A DNA stretch of 64,000 nt, from assembly GCF_008329705.1 (NCBI RefSeq), contig NZ_VTSX01000017.1, positions 60,081 to 124,080 of the forward strand, in the 5' to 3' direction. Within the stretch, counting starts at the first letter, position 1; every line of letters starts with the position of its first letter. Below are positions 8,439-17,309 of this stretch, in pieces. Source of the stretch: Chryseobacterium sp. SN22 (lineage in GTDB: Bacteria > Bacteroidota > Bacteroidia > Flavobacteriales > Weeksellaceae). A program made the position numbers and the translations under genes. The notes under the pieces are model-generated. The model was not told the origin of the DNA. It saw nothing but the letters and a program-made list of their open reading frames with translations, and did not search any database.

Positions 8439-8446
8439 TACCTTTG
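8439..8446 (+). promoter_or_regulatory. -7 box of the DUF5686 gene, with a structured 5' leader
   Basis: TACCTTTG lies 98 nt before the ATG at 8545. The leader contains two hairpins: TATTTACAT/ATGTAAATA (8455-8480) and ATGCAG/CTGCAT (8487-8508). Confidence 0.55.
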
Positions 8447-8544
8447 CAGCTTTGTATTTACATCCTTTCAAATGTAAATATTATTGATGCAGGACAATAA
8501 ATCTGCATGCTTTTTGTTTATGCCATAGCTTGAAGAAACAATAA

Positions 8545-11070
8545 ATGTTAATTAATAACTCCAGATATTACCCCCTGTTTTTTTTTCTGTTTTTTACCGG
8601 ATGGGTGTATGCACAAAACACAGCCAGCGGCAGGATTGTTGACGGGAAAACCAATAAACAAATCAGCGGCGTGGATATCTTTATCAATGAAAATGATAAA
8701 CCTGCATTAACGACTGCTTCAGGGAATTTTACGGTACAATCCGACACCATTATTTATAAACTGCGATTTTTAAGAAAAAACTATTCTTTGGAAACCATAG
8801 ACGTAGCACCTGAAAACGCTTCGAATATTTTTGTAAAGCTTACTCAGGAGAAAATAAGCAGTATTCAGGAAGTGGTTATCCACAATGAAAAACCGAAATA
8901 CAAAAACAAGAAGGAGAATCCTGCCTATGCGATTATGCAGAAGGTCTGGGAACGGAAAAGAAACAACGGACTCGATAAATTTGATACGTACACTTTCAAG
9001 GAGTATGAGAAGATCCAGTTTGACGCCAACAACCTCGACAGTGCTTTCATGAAAAGGAAAATCTTTAATAAACTTGAATTTATTTTCGATTATAAAGATT
9101 CCACGGCAAACGGAAAATTAGCGCTTCCTGTGTTTCTGAACGAAGCGGTTTATGAAAATTATGGTGAAAACAGGCCGGCAAAAAGAACCAAAAAGCTTTT
9201 GGTTGCGCAGAAAACTTCCGGTTTCCAGGATAACCAGATCATTACCTTAACCGCAAAAAATCTTTACCGGGATATCAACATTTATGACAATACATTAAAC
9301 TACTTTGACATCGGCTTTCCCAGCCCGGTCGGGGAAACAGGTTTCAGCACGTATGATTATAACCTGATTGATACCATTTCGATCCGCGGGGAAGAAGCTT
9401 ATAAAATCCGTTATCAACCTAAAAGAACGGAAGTATTGGCATTTCAGGGCTATCTGTATATTGATACCGACAGCTATGCTGTCCTCGGAGCGACTTTAAA
9501 ATCCACACAGAAGATCAACGTCAATTTTATCAACGGGATTTCCACAGAACTGGAATATGACAATCCGGACGAAAATACATTCCTGCCCCGAAAGGTGATT
9601 ACGGAAATCGAGATGACCCCTTTTTCCAAGAAGAAGTCAGCCAAAAGCATCGTAGCCAAGCGAACTGTTGATTATTCGGAATACCAGTTTAACAAATCTC
9701 TTGAAGATAAAGTTTTTAAAAGACAGGAAGAAGAATACGAGGATAATTTTGTTGATAAAGACGAGGCCTATTGGATAAAAGCAAGGCCGGATTCCCTATC
9801 AAAGAGCGAACAGGGCGTTTATGAAATGCTTGATAAGCTCCAGGAGACCCCGAAATTCAACAGGATTGTAAAGCTTTATGAAACATTGGCGTCAGGATAT
9901 TATCACATCGGTAACGCCATAGATTTAGGCCCTATTTTCTCTATTTACGGAAAGAATGAAGTGGAGGGCGACCGGATCAGGATCGGAGCAAGAACCTATT
10001 TTACCCGAAATGACCCCTGGAGGCTTCAGTTTTACACGGCATACGGGTTTAAAGACCACCAGGTGAAATATGGCGCTGAAGCACGGTATATGTTCAACAG
10101 GGTAAACCGATTTACCATCGGTGCAGGAACAAGGAGAGATATTCTTCAGCTTGGGGTTCAGCTGACGAATGATGACGGAATTATGGCCAGAACCTTTGCT
10201 TCTTCCACGATTTTTGCAAGAGGCGAAAACGCTTCTTTGAGCTCGGTAAACCAAACCAATGTGTTTACCTCGATCGAACCCTGGAAAAACTTCCAGATCA
10301 GACTGGACGGAACCATGCAGAGTATTAAATCCGCCAATCCATCAGGCTTCAATCTGATGTATTACAAGAATGGAGACCTGAGAAAAACAACCAACGATTC
10401 TCACTTCACCCTAAGCCTGATTGCCAGGCCCGGCGCTAAATTCTCACAAACCGGATTGGACAGGACCGAACACGGAACCCTTGCTCCGACAATTGTTTTA
10501 AAATATACTAAGGGGATAGAAGGACTATTCGGATCGGACTTTAATTATAATAAATTACAGTTTTTATTCTATAAGCCGATTCTTATCGGAAGCTGGGGTA
10601 AATTAATGATGAACTTTGAAGCAGGAAAAAATTTCGATACCGTACCGTTGGCATTACAGAATATAATACCGGGGAACCAGTCGTATAGCTTAGCACAAAA
10701 TACTTTTGCACAGCTTAACTATTATGAGTTTGTAGCGGATACCTATACCACGCTTCATTTGGAGCATCATTTCAACGGAAAGATACTTTCTTTTATTCCT
10801 TTGATCAAGAAATTAAAACTGAGGGAAATTGCATTCATCAGAGGGGCCTACGGAACATTGAGTGACGCGTCGAAAGCCATTAATGTAGAAGGATTCAAAT
10901 ATTCCGCACCCAGCGAGCATATCTATTACGAATACGGTTTCGGGATTGAAAACATAGGTTTCGGAAACTTAAGGATTTTCAGGGTGGATTTTAACTGGCG
11001 GGGAAACTATCTGGACCGGCCGGATATTTCAACCTTCGGCGTGAAAGCAGGGTTCCAGGTGAACTTTTAA
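8545..11070 (+). CDS. DUF5686 outer-membrane protein with carboxypeptidase-regulatory-like domain
   Basis: 841 residues. A signal peptide ends near VYAQ (about residue 24). Residues about 25-105 form a carboxypeptidase-D regulatory-like beta-sandwich (ASGRIVDGKTNKQISGVDIFI). The long central part contains ENPAYAIMQKVWERK, a hallmark of DUF5686 proteins, and the C-terminal third is rich in alternating aromatic beta-strands ending in GVKAGFQVNF, consistent with an outer-membrane barrel with a terminal Phe. The family is common in Bacteroidota; its role is not established, though it is found near biogenesis and TonB-type functions. Monocistronic, with a terminator 5 nt after the stop. Confidence 0.88.
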   Translation: MLINNSRYYPLFFFLFFTGWVYAQNTASGRIVDGKTNKQISGVDIFINENDKPALTTASGNFTVQSDTIIYKLRFLRKNYSLETIDVAPENASNIFVKLTQEKISSIQEVVIHNEKPKYKNKKENPAYAIMQKVWERKRNNGLDKFDTYTFKEYEKIQFDANNLDSAFMKRKIFNKLEFIFDYKDSTANGKLALPVFLNEAVYENYGENRPAKRTKKLLVAQKTSGFQDNQIITLTAKNLYRDINIYDNTLNYFDIGFPSPVGETGFSTYDYNLIDTISIRGEEAYKIRYQPKRTEVLAFQGYLYIDTDSYAVLGATLKSTQKINVNFINGISTELEYDNPDENTFLPRKVITEIEMTPFSKKKSAKSIVAKRTVDYSEYQFNKSLEDKVFKRQEEEYEDNFVDKDEAYWIKARPDSLSKSEQGVYEMLDKLQETPKFNRIVKLYETLASGYYHIGNAIDLGPIFSIYGKNEVEGDRIRIGARTYFTRNDPWRLQFYTAYGFKDHQVKYGAEARYMFNRVNRFTIGAGTRRDILQLGVQLTNDDGIMARTFASSTIFARGENASLSSVNQTNVFTSIEPWKNFQIRLDGTMQSIKSANPSGFNLMYYKNGDLRKTTNDSHFTLSLIARPGAKFSQTGLDRTEHGTLAPTIVLKYTKGIEGLFGSDFNYNKLQFLFYKPILIGSWGKLMMNFEAGKNFDTVPLALQNIIPGNQSYSLAQNTFAQLNYYEFVADTYTTLHLEHHFNGKILSFIPLIKKLKLREIAFIRGAYGTLSDASKAINVEGFKYSAPSEHIYYEYGFGIENIGFGNLRIFRVDFNWRGNYLDRPDISTFGVKAGFQVNF

Positions 11071-11075
11071 AATAC

Positions 11076-11103
11076 AAACTCCTTCATAGCGAAGGAGTTT
11101 TTT
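11076..11103 (+). terminator. Terminator of the DUF5686 gene
   Basis: AAACTCCTTC (11076-11085) pairs with GAAGGAGTTT (11091-11100), followed by TTT. Confidence 0.85.
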
Positions 11104-11118
11104 AGTATAAAAGATATT

Positions 11119-11299
11119 TTATAAACAGGGTTCAATACAGGTCAGAGGTTTTGCCGGAGCACTGAGACAAGCAATTTCACCCATTGTCAGGTATTGATAA
11201 AGTTCTTCACAATTTGATGCAGGCCTTACTTTACCCAGCCAGCAGCGCACCTTTAATTGATTTTAATTCTTTCTTAGTTAATCTTTTCAGACTCTCCAT
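11119..11299 (-). pseudogene. Frameshifted bacteriocin-like leader-peptide gene
   Basis: On the minus strand an ATG at 11299 opens MESLKRLTKKELKSIKGA, a leader very like those of the two peptide genes at 33785-34057 and 34276-34437. The frame stops after six more residues. Shifting by one base just after the leader gives a Cys-containing tail (CWLGKVRPASNCEEL ... GEIACLSAP ... TCIEPCL) that ends at a stop at 11119-11121. The span is 181 nt, one more than a multiple of three, so a single-base indel explains the break. The precursor would have been about 60 residues. No transporter or modifying enzyme is adjacent. Confidence 0.6.
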
Positions 11300-11440
11300 A
11301 ATATTTATTTTAATTTGATACCTAACTCTATATTGCCCTTCAGTTTCCGCAGTATATTAGTTATTTAACAGTAATCCAAATACAAAATATTTCTTTACAA
11401 CGATTAATGATGAAAATTTTAACTTTAATGAATAAGGAGA

Positions 11441-11470
11441 TAAAAAAAACCTCAGCAGATGCTGAGGTTT
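11441..11470 (-). terminator. Terminator of the rplU-rpmA operon
   Basis: ACCTCAGCA pairs with TGCTGAGGT and is flanked by A/T runs on both sides; on the minus strand it follows the rpmA stop at 11494. Confidence 0.85.
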
Positions 11471-11493
11471 TGATTTTTTATAAAACGCTGTAA

Positions 11494-11751
11494 TTATGCG
11501 TTTGCTTCTACAGATACGAAAGATCTGTTGTTTGCTTTCTTTCTGAAAACTACTTTACCGTCTATCAAAGCGAACAAAGTGTGATCTTTACCGATACCCA
11601 CGTTTGCACCCGGGTGGTGTTGCGTACCTCTTTGTCTAACGATGATGTTCCCGGCAATAGCCTCCTGACCACCGAAAATCTTTACCCCTAATCTTTTGGA
11701 GTGAGATTCTCTACCGTTCTTGGAACTACCAACTCCTTTCTTATGTGCCAT
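11494..11751 (-). CDS. rpmA: 50S ribosomal protein L27
   Basis: 85 residues, the usual length. The N-terminus [20 protein letters not shown] and the following LGVKIFGGQ are the conserved L27 signature; the flexible N-terminus reaches the peptidyl-transferase centre. No long cleavable N-terminal extension of the Firmicutes type is present. It lies 28 nt downstream of rplU in the standard rplU-rpmA operon. Confidence 0.97.
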   Translation of the reverse strand: MAHKKGVGSSKNGRESHSKRLGVKIFGGQEAIAGNIIVRQRGTQHHPGANVGIGKDHTLFALIDGKVVFRKKANNRSFVSVEANA

Positions 11752-11779
11752 TTTATTTTAAGGTTTTTTGGTTTTACAA

Positions 11780-12169
11780 TTATTCTGCGCTTTCAGTTGC
11801 TTCAGCGTCAGCTTTTTTAGTTGTCTTTTTAGCAGGCTTTTCTGCTTTCTGAGCTCCTTCAAATCCTGTAATACCAGTGATCTGAATCTGAGTTAAAGAT
11901 TGTCTGTGACCGTTTTTCACTTTGTAACCTTTTCTTCTTTTCTTTTTGAAAACGATTACTTTATCAGCTTTTACGTGATCCAGGATCTCTGCTTCTACAG
12001 TGATTCCGCTTACAGCTGGGGCGCCTACCGTGATTGCTCCGTTTACAGTAAGAAGTACTTTATCGAAAGATACTTTACCTCCTTTGTCTCCTGCTAAACG
12101 GTTTACAAACAGCTTCTGGTCTTGCTCAACTTTGTATTGAAGCCCTGCTATTTCTACAATTGCAAACAT
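11780..12169 (-). CDS. rplU: 50S ribosomal protein L21
   Basis: 129 residues. The conserved core (MFAIVEIAGLQYKVEQDQ, then KKRRKGYKVKNGHRQ, the L21 signature) is followed by a C-terminal tail of about 25 residues rich in Lys, Ala, Thr and Glu, longer than in E. coli. L21 binds 23S rRNA in the large subunit. First gene of the rplU-rpmA operon, with a promoter at 12201-12233. Confidence 0.97.
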   Translation of the reverse strand: MFAIVEIAGLQYKVEQDQKLFVNRLAGDKGGKVSFDKVLLTVNGAITVGAPAVSGITVEAEILDHVKADKVIVFKKKRRKGYKVKNGHRQSLTQIQITGITGFEGAQKAEKPAKKTTKKADAEATESAE

Positions 12170-12200
12170 TGTTTATAAGATTTTTAGTTATTTCGAGGTG

Positions 12201-12233
12201 CAAATATAAGAAATATTTTCTAATTCATTCAAA
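12201..12233 (-). promoter_or_regulatory. Promoter of rplU-rpmA
   Basis: On the minus strand TTTG (12230-12233), 21-nt spacer, TATATTTG (12201-12208). Leader of about 30 nt to the rplU start at 12169. Confidence 0.75.
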
Positions 12234-12349
12234 TTCAACCTCATCTTTTTTAAAAATAAAATTTTAACTATGTTCTGAATAATTTATCACAATAAAGTGA
12301 TATGCTGTATCGTTAAAATTAATAACTTCGTTATACAAAATATTTATAT

Positions 12350-13237
12350 ATGAACAGAAACATCCATCTTCCCATTCTAGTGGGAGCCATTGCTGCACTC
12401 TCATTATCAGCATGTAACGACGACAATATGGAAACACCCGTACAGCCTGAACAGCAGACGGAGAACCTGAAAATCGACCAGCCCAACGCGCTTGAAAAAG
12501 TATGTTATTACGTAGACCAGTACTGGAGCTCCTCATCGGTACTGCTTACTTCGCTGCAAAATTCGACGGATACCAACTTTATGAATTCCCAGATGACGAA
12601 AATTGCAGGCATGTGGGGCAGAAGCAACCCGACACTGCGATTCGTGAACGATCCTTCGAATTATAATTCAACCTACAATGCGATCTCTTATTCTACAGGG
12701 AAAATCTATTACGGCTATGCGATTTATTATGATGCAAAATCCAAAGGCGGGGATATCGTCAATGCGATGATCCTTGCTCATGAATATGGCCACCAGCTGC
12801 AATATATTTTCGGGCTTCCATCCGTCACCGAATCTACGGCAAGACCGAATGAACTGGAAGCCGACGGTTTCGCCGGGTACTACTTAAGAAGACCAAACGG
12901 CTATAACCAGACCAGTTTTGCGCAGATTGCTGCCGCCTATGAATTTGCCCAGAGTATCGGAGACTATCAGACCAACAGCGCCGGACACCACGGCACACCG
13001 CCACAGCGAAGATCGGCCGTACGTCTAGGATTCCTGTTGGGTCAATACAGCCTTACCGCTGCGGACTTCGATTATAATTTCTTCTATTATTATCAGGGCG
13101 TACTGAACGGAACTTATAAAATGGCAAAAAACTCAAAATATCCTGAGCTGGATGCCTATATGAAACCTTATCTGGATGAAATCAAAAAACTTCAGACCGG
13201 CGAAATTTCTGCTGAAGAGTTTAAAAATTTAAAGTAA
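12350..13237 (+). CDS. Lipoprotein zinc metallopeptidase (zincin)
   Basis: 295 residues. A lipobox LSAC puts the lipidated Cys at residue 22, followed by an acidic NDD, so it is probably surface- or outer-membrane-anchored. The zinc motif H144-E145-x-x-H148 (AHEYGHQ) and the downstream NELEAD (167-172), likely giving the third ligand, resemble the YpfJ/neutral zinc metallopeptidase family (HExxH followed by ELxAD). The substrate is unknown. A possible -7 box TAACTTCG at 12323-12330 departs from consensus by one base. Confidence 0.82.
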   Translation: MNRNIHLPILVGAIAALSLSACNDDNMETPVQPEQQTENLKIDQPNALEKVCYYVDQYWSSSSVLLTSLQNSTDTNFMNSQMTKIAGMWGRSNPTLRFVNDPSNYNSTYNAISYSTGKIYYGYAIYYDAKSKGGDIVNAMILAHEYGHQLQYIFGLPSVTESTARPNELEADGFAGYYLRRPNGYNQTSFAQIAAAYEFAQSIGDYQTNSAGHHGTPPQRRSAVRLGFLLGQYSLTAADFDYNFFYYYQGVLNGTYKMAKNSKYPELDAYMKPYLDEIKKLQTGEISAEEFKNLK

Positions 13238-13263
13238 TCATCATTTTTGAAATATCTTTTCTT

Positions 13264-13294
13264 GAGAGGCAGGGCATTGTTCCTGTCTCTTTTT
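13264..13294 (+). terminator. Likely terminator after the zincin gene
   Basis: GAGA..CAGG pairs with CCTG-TCTC with a 2-nt bulge, followed by TTTTT. Confidence 0.55.
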
Positions 13295-13323
13295 ATTTAT
13301 CCTGAAAATTCATAAAGTTTATT

Positions 13324-13331
13324 TACTTTTG
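13324..13331 (+). promoter_or_regulatory. -7 box of the acyltransferase gene
   Basis: TACTTTTG matches TAnnTTTG, 18 nt before the ATG at 13350. It overlaps an in-frame TTG at 13329, which therefore cannot be the start. Confidence 0.65.
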
Positions 13332-13349
13332 AAACCTCATCTATACGCA

Positions 13350-14441
13350 ATGAAAAGAGACCTCTATATTGATTTTGCAAAAGGACTGGCGACCCTTTCC
13401 ATTATATTTATCCATACGGCATTCTGGTCGGGGCAGTTTTACATCCTGCCGGAAATCAGGATCTTTTCCCTGGTTTTTGATGTTGCCTTATTCTATGCGC
13501 TGAGCGGGATCACCTCAGGTTCAAATATCGGGAAAACCTTTTACCGGCTCCTGAAACTGCAGATTACCTACATGATTTTTGTGACTCTGCTGTTCTTCCT
13601 GGATTATCTCTTTAAAGTGTTCGGACTGACTTTCTTCTCGTTGGAATGGCTGCAGAATTTCTATTCGACTTTTGGATCAAAATATGCCACAACCAGCATT
13701 TCCACTGTTCCACAATGGGAAAATCTGGGCAATTGGTATCTCCATCAGTACACCAATGCCGATACGTTTCCTGTGGTGATGGGAAGCTTCTGGTATTTAA
13801 AGGTATACTATATCCTGACGGTTTTCGGAGTGCTTATCTTAAAATTTTTTCCGAAACATATCAACTGGTTTATCGGTCTGTGCTTAGGATTGACTCTATT
13901 ATTCAATATTTTCCCTGAAATTTATCCGTCCGGACAGGTAGGTTATGTGGCTTTTTACATGACAATTTTCCTGATAGGAAATAAAATGAAAGGAAAAAAG
14001 ATTCCGGTAAAAGCCATTCCCGTTCTCTATGCAGCCGTTGCGGCGGCATTGGTCGGGCTATTCTCATTTTATGGAAGTGAGATTTTCTTTAAAATCAGCA
14101 AAAACAAATTTCCACCCCAAGCACCTTATATAATATGGACGCTGTTTTCACTGGTAACGCTTTTCGTTTTCTATAACAGATTAAAGGTCACAAAAGAGAA
14201 TTTTGTGACCTATATTGGTAGAAATGCCATATTTTTCTATTTCGGGCAAGGCATCAGCTCATCTCTGATCTACTTTCTGGTGGTTCCTTTAAAAGACAGT
14301 ATGCCATGGTGGCTTTTAATGATTTTAATTTATAGTATAAATATCATCCTGGCATTCATCATTTCAGCCGGCCTAAGAAAAGCAGATAAAGCAGGCTGGA
14401 AAACCCTGGAATTCCTGAGAAGCAAAACAGCTGAAAATTAA
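13350..14441 (+). CDS. Acyltransferase-3-like integral membrane protein
   Basis: 363 residues from the ATG at 13350; the in-frame TTG at 13329 lies inside the -7 box. The opening RDLYIDFAKGLATLSIIFIHT is the signature of the acyltransferase-3 / OafA-like family (R-x-x-x-x-D-x-x-K, then a membrane segment ending in a catalytic His). About ten hydrophobic segments follow. Members transfer acyl groups, often acetyl, to surface sugars or peptidoglycan in the inner membrane. No glycan gene cluster is adjacent, so the acceptor is unknown. The stop overlaps the convergent small gene by 4 nt. Confidence 0.82.
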   Translation: MKRDLYIDFAKGLATLSIIFIHTAFWSGQFYILPEIRIFSLVFDVALFYALSGITSGSNIGKTFYRLLKLQITYMIFVTLLFFLDYLFKVFGLTFFSLEWLQNFYSTFGSKYATTSISTVPQWENLGNWYLHQYTNADTFPVVMGSFWYLKVYYILTVFGVLILKFFPKHINWFIGLCLGLTLLFNIFPEIYPSGQVGYVAFYMTIFLIGNKMKGKKIPVKAIPVLYAAVAAALVGLFSFYGSEIFFKISKNKFPPQAPYIIWTLFSLVTLFVFYNRLKVTKENFVTYIGRNAIFFYFGQGISSSLIYFLVVPLKDSMPWWLLMILIYSINIILAFIISAGLRKADKAGWKTLEFLRSKTAEN

Positions 14442-14683
14442 ACTCTTCTTCTTCCGCTTCTGGCAATCAGTGCAATAATGATAATGAGAAGAATGGCTCC
14501 TCCGATAATATACATCGGATCTGTATACCATTCTGTGGTAGTAGTTGTCTTCTGCTCTGTGGTTACTGCTCCGCCTCCTGTCGTAGTCGTTTCCTGAGCA
14601 AAAGCTAAAACAGATGTTCCCATCGTTAAAATCATTAATAATAAAGCATTCACTCTTGATCTGAAGTTGTTGATTGTTTTCAT
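14438..14683 (-). CDS. Small exported single-span membrane protein
   Basis: 81 residues: a signal peptide (about 1-30, ending VLAFAQ), a Thr/Gln-rich linker (TTTTGGGAVTTEQKTTTTT), one membrane helix (about 57-76, MYIIGGAILLIIIIALIA) and a basic tail RSGRRRV. The arrangement resembles short Thr-rich tail-anchored proteins common in flavobacteria. Function unknown. Converges on the acyltransferase gene with a 4-nt overlap. Confidence 0.65.
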   Translation of the reverse strand: MKTINNFRSRVNALLLMILTMGTSVLAFAQETTTTGGGAVTTEQKTTTTTEWYTDPMYIIGGAILLIIIIALIARSGRRRV

Positions 14684-14841
14684 AACTGATATTTTTTTAG
14701 TGATTTTTTAAGTACTAACAAAAAAAATACCATCTCAATGAAATATTATAATTAGAAAATAATTTTTAATGTAAAATTTTAAGTCTAAATAAAACTTTAA
14801 TCGTATTGCAAATTATTTTAATTTTACACAAAATTTAAAAC

Positions 14842-15423
14842 ATGTTTAAGTTGAAACTTCCTACCGACCCAAGGTGGGCAAATATTGCGGAAGGGAACAT
14901 CGAAGAAATTTTGACGGATCATGCCTGGTGTGAGCAGAAAGCAGCTACCAACGCGATTGGGCTGATTACCATGTTGCCGGAATATCCGGAAATGGTAACC
15001 GAGCTTCTGGCCATTGCGCAGGAAGAACTGGAGCATTTCGGGCAGGTGCATGAGATTATTAAGAAAAGAGGATACATTTTCGGGCGTACCCGGAAGGATG
15101 ACTATGTAAACGAACTGGTACAGTTTATCCAGAAAGGCGGCAACAGGGATGATCTGATTATCGACAAAATGCTTTTTGCAGCCATGATCGAAGCGAGAAG
15201 CTGTGAGCGGTTTAAAGTCCTTACAGAAAATATTAAAGATGAAGAGCTGAAGGTATTCTACAGGGAACTGATGATTTCCGAAGCCAATCATTATACCACG
15301 TTCATTGGTTTTGCCAGACAGCTGGGTGATGAGCAGAAAGTAAACGCAAGATGGGAAGAGTGGCTGGAATATGAAGCCCGGGTGATCCAGTCTTACGGAA
15401 AAGGAGAAACAATCCACGGATAA
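14842..15423 (+). CDS. miaE: tRNA-(ms2io6A)-hydroxylase MiaE
   Basis: 193 residues, the usual length. A four-helix-bundle diiron enzyme: ligand candidates E31 (CEQKAA), E62-x-x-H65 (EELEHF), E117 (MIEARS) and E147-x-x-H150 (SEANHY). It hydroxylates the isopentenyl side chain of 2-methylthio-N6-isopentenyl-adenosine at position 37 of tRNAs, using O2. Followed 6 nt later by a DUF502 gene on the same strand, probably co-transcribed. Confidence 0.92.
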   Translation: MFKLKLPTDPRWANIAEGNIEEILTDHAWCEQKAATNAIGLITMLPEYPEMVTELLAIAQEELEHFGQVHEIIKKRGYIFGRTRKDDYVNELVQFIQKGGNRDDLIIDKMLFAAMIEARSCERFKVLTENIKDEELKVFYRELMISEANHYTTFIGFARQLGDEQKVNARWEEWLEYEARVIQSYGKGETIHG

Positions 15424-15429
15424 AACAGA

Positions 15430-16047
15430 GTGAAAAAACCGACGTTTGAAAATATTGCCAATCTGTTCCTGAAAAATTTCTTTCAGGGGTTAGTGATTAT
15501 TGGTCCGATCGGGCTGACGATTTTCGTGATCTGGTATGTTGTAACGTCGATCGATAACATTATCCCTTCTGTAGCCAGGGAAATTCCGGGGCTGGTTTTT
15601 ATTTCCACCATTTTAATAACGGCAATGCTGGGTTTTCTGGGCAATAAGTTCGTGGTAGGCAAATTCTTTTTTGATTCCATGGACCGCTTGCTGGAAAAAA
15701 CCCCCGGCGTAAAGCATATCTATACCCCGACGAAAGATGTGATGTCTTCCTTTGTAGGCGACAAGAAAAAATTTAATGATCCGGTCTGGGTGAAAACCAA
15801 TGAAAATCCTGAAATCTGGAGAATCGGTTTCTTAACCCAGAAAGAAATGGCCGATGTAGACAAACACAATTACGTAGCGGTATATCTGCCGCATTCGTAT
15901 GCCATTTCAGGCTGGGTAATCGTTACGGAAGAGAAAAACATCAAACCGGTAGTGGGTATGACGGCAGCTTCCGCTATGAAATTTGCGGTAAGCGGCGGTG
16001 TGGCAGGCTTTCATTCCGATGACAATATTTTTAAAGCACCGGAATAA
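15430..16047 (+). CDS. DUF502 family inner-membrane protein
   Basis: 205 residues starting at GTG. Two membrane segments (about 15-40 and 52-75), each preceded by family motifs (GPIGLTIFVIWYVV, and GKFFFDSMDRLLEKTPGVKHIYTPTKDV, which is characteristic of DUF502), then a soluble domain containing YLPHSYAISGWVI and GMTAASAMKFAVSGG. Function not established. The GTG start is favoured because it directly follows the miaE stop and no ATG lies nearby. Confidence 0.85.
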   Translation: MKKPTFENIANLFLKNFFQGLVIIGPIGLTIFVIWYVVTSIDNIIPSVAREIPGLVFISTILITAMLGFLGNKFVVGKFFFDSMDRLLEKTPGVKHIYTPTKDVMSSFVGDKKKFNDPVWVKTNENPEIWRIGFLTQKEMADVDKHNYVAVYLPHSYAISGWVIVTEEKNIKPVVGMTAASAMKFAVSGGVAGFHSDDNIFKAPE

Positions 16048-16174
16048 GTGTCTTGCATGGGATAATATCATCCTGATGTTATCTGATTAACTTTCAAAAA
16101 CTTTGGCTAAAGCCACTTCCTTTTCATTAAAATCATTTTGCCGGACATCGTTTTCCGCCATTTGATAATTTTTA

Positions 16175-17308
16175 ATGAAAAAATCACATCCTACAACAAA
16201 CAAAAACCAACAACCAATAAAGATGGGCAAAGCTGCAATCATAGGTGCCGGTGTATCCGGACTGAGCATGGCGAATTATCTGGAAAAAAACAAGATCGAT
16301 TATCACCTGTATGAAAGAAGGACTCCGAATGACCTTAAAGGACACGGTTTCATTCTTCCCAAAGAAGGCATCGAATTCCTTTCCAACATTATTAATATCG
16401 ACGACCTTTATTCAAAAGGAAGTTTCCTTAAAAAGTATATCCACTATAACCAGTCAGGAGAAATCATCTCCGAAAAAGATCTGGATAACGTCTTTGTGGT
16501 TTCCAGAAGCGCGCTGATTGAAATTCTTGCCAAAGGCGTTCCTGCAGATAAGATTTCCTATAATTCCACTGTAAGGCTGGACGGCTTCACCAATGGGAAA
16601 GCTGAAATTACCGTAGATGACAGCGAAAAAATGGAGGCAGATGTGGTAATTGCTTCCGACGGATCAAGAAGCCGCATCCGGAGAACGATTTTCCAGGAAG
16701 AATCCATGAAAGCGGTATTGGAGAATGAAGTGGTCAATATTATAGAAAATGAAGCACTGGCCGGCGAAATTGAAAGCAACTTCCTGAAGTTCCACCACGA
16801 GAACGGCGGTCTTACTTTTGGGGTTTTGAAGCTTTCCTCTTCAAAAATCCTTTGGTACTGCCAGTTCGACATTACCAAGTATTTCATTAATGAAGATTAT
16901 ACCCCCGATTGCATCAGACAGTTCATGCTCGATAATTTCGGAGCCTGGAACCCGCTGATTTCCTCCATTATCGAAGGCTCCAGCTACGAAAACGCCCATA
17001 TCTGGCGTGTCTATGAACTTGAAAAGCTGAATCCGTTCTATCATCAGAACGTGGTGTTCATCGGTGATGCGGCCCATCCTTTAATTCCCTTTACCAGCCA
17101 GGGTGTGACTTCTGCCCTAAAAGACTCTTTCACCCTGACGAATCTTTTAAAAGAAGGAAACTCTATTCAGGAGACCTTCCAGAAATATGAAGAAGAAAGA
17201 AGGCCTGAAATCGACATCCATATTGCTAACGGAAGAACCTTACTGGACCAGTTCCTTTTACCGCTGCACGAACAACCGAAAAATACGTTACCCATCTCAT
17301 ACAAATAA
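16175..17308 (+). CDS. FAD-dependent monooxygenase (PHBH/UbiH fold)
   Basis: 377 residues as given; an ATG at 16223 (MGKAAIIGAG) is an equally plausible start and would remove 16 polar residues. FAD sites: GAGVSG (24-29 in the long form) in the N-terminal Rossmann fold, DG in ASDGSRS, and GDAAHP (297-302) contacting the ribityl chain, followed by TSQGVTSALKD. This family hydroxylates aromatic or polyene substrates with NAD(P)H and O2. The stop is one base before the start of the aminotransferase gene, so the two are translationally coupled and probably act on one small molecule. The substrate is unknown. Confidence 0.87.
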   Translation: MKKSHPTTNKNQQPIKMGKAAIIGAGVSGLSMANYLEKNKIDYHLYERRTPNDLKGHGFILPKEGIEFLSNIINIDDLYSKGSFLKKYIHYNQSGEIISEKDLDNVFVVSRSALIEILAKGVPADKISYNSTVRLDGFTNGKAEITVDDSEKMEADVVIASDGSRSRIRRTIFQEESMKAVLENEVVNIIENEALAGEIESNFLKFHHENGGLTFGVLKLSSSKILWYCQFDITKYFINEDYTPDCIRQFMLDNFGAWNPLISSIIEGSSYENAHIWRVYELEKLNPFYHQNVVFIGDAAHPLIPFTSQGVTSALKDSFTLTNLLKEGNSIQETFQKYEEERRPEIDIHIANGRTLLDQFLLPLHEQPKNTLPISYK

Positions 17309-17309
17309 A

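Noticed and set aside
13329..13349. TTG start for the acyltransferase
   Set aside because: The codon is inside the -7 box TACTTTTG, so it would not be in the mRNA. The ATG at 13350 begins the conserved motif.
14824..15417. 197-residue open frame antisense to miaE
   Set aside because: It mirrors miaE almost exactly, and miaE has a complete family match. No ribosome-binding or promoter evidence.
16087..16269. 60-residue minus-strand frame before the monooxygenase
   Set aside because: Overlaps the 5' end of a recognised gene and shows no family match or promoter.
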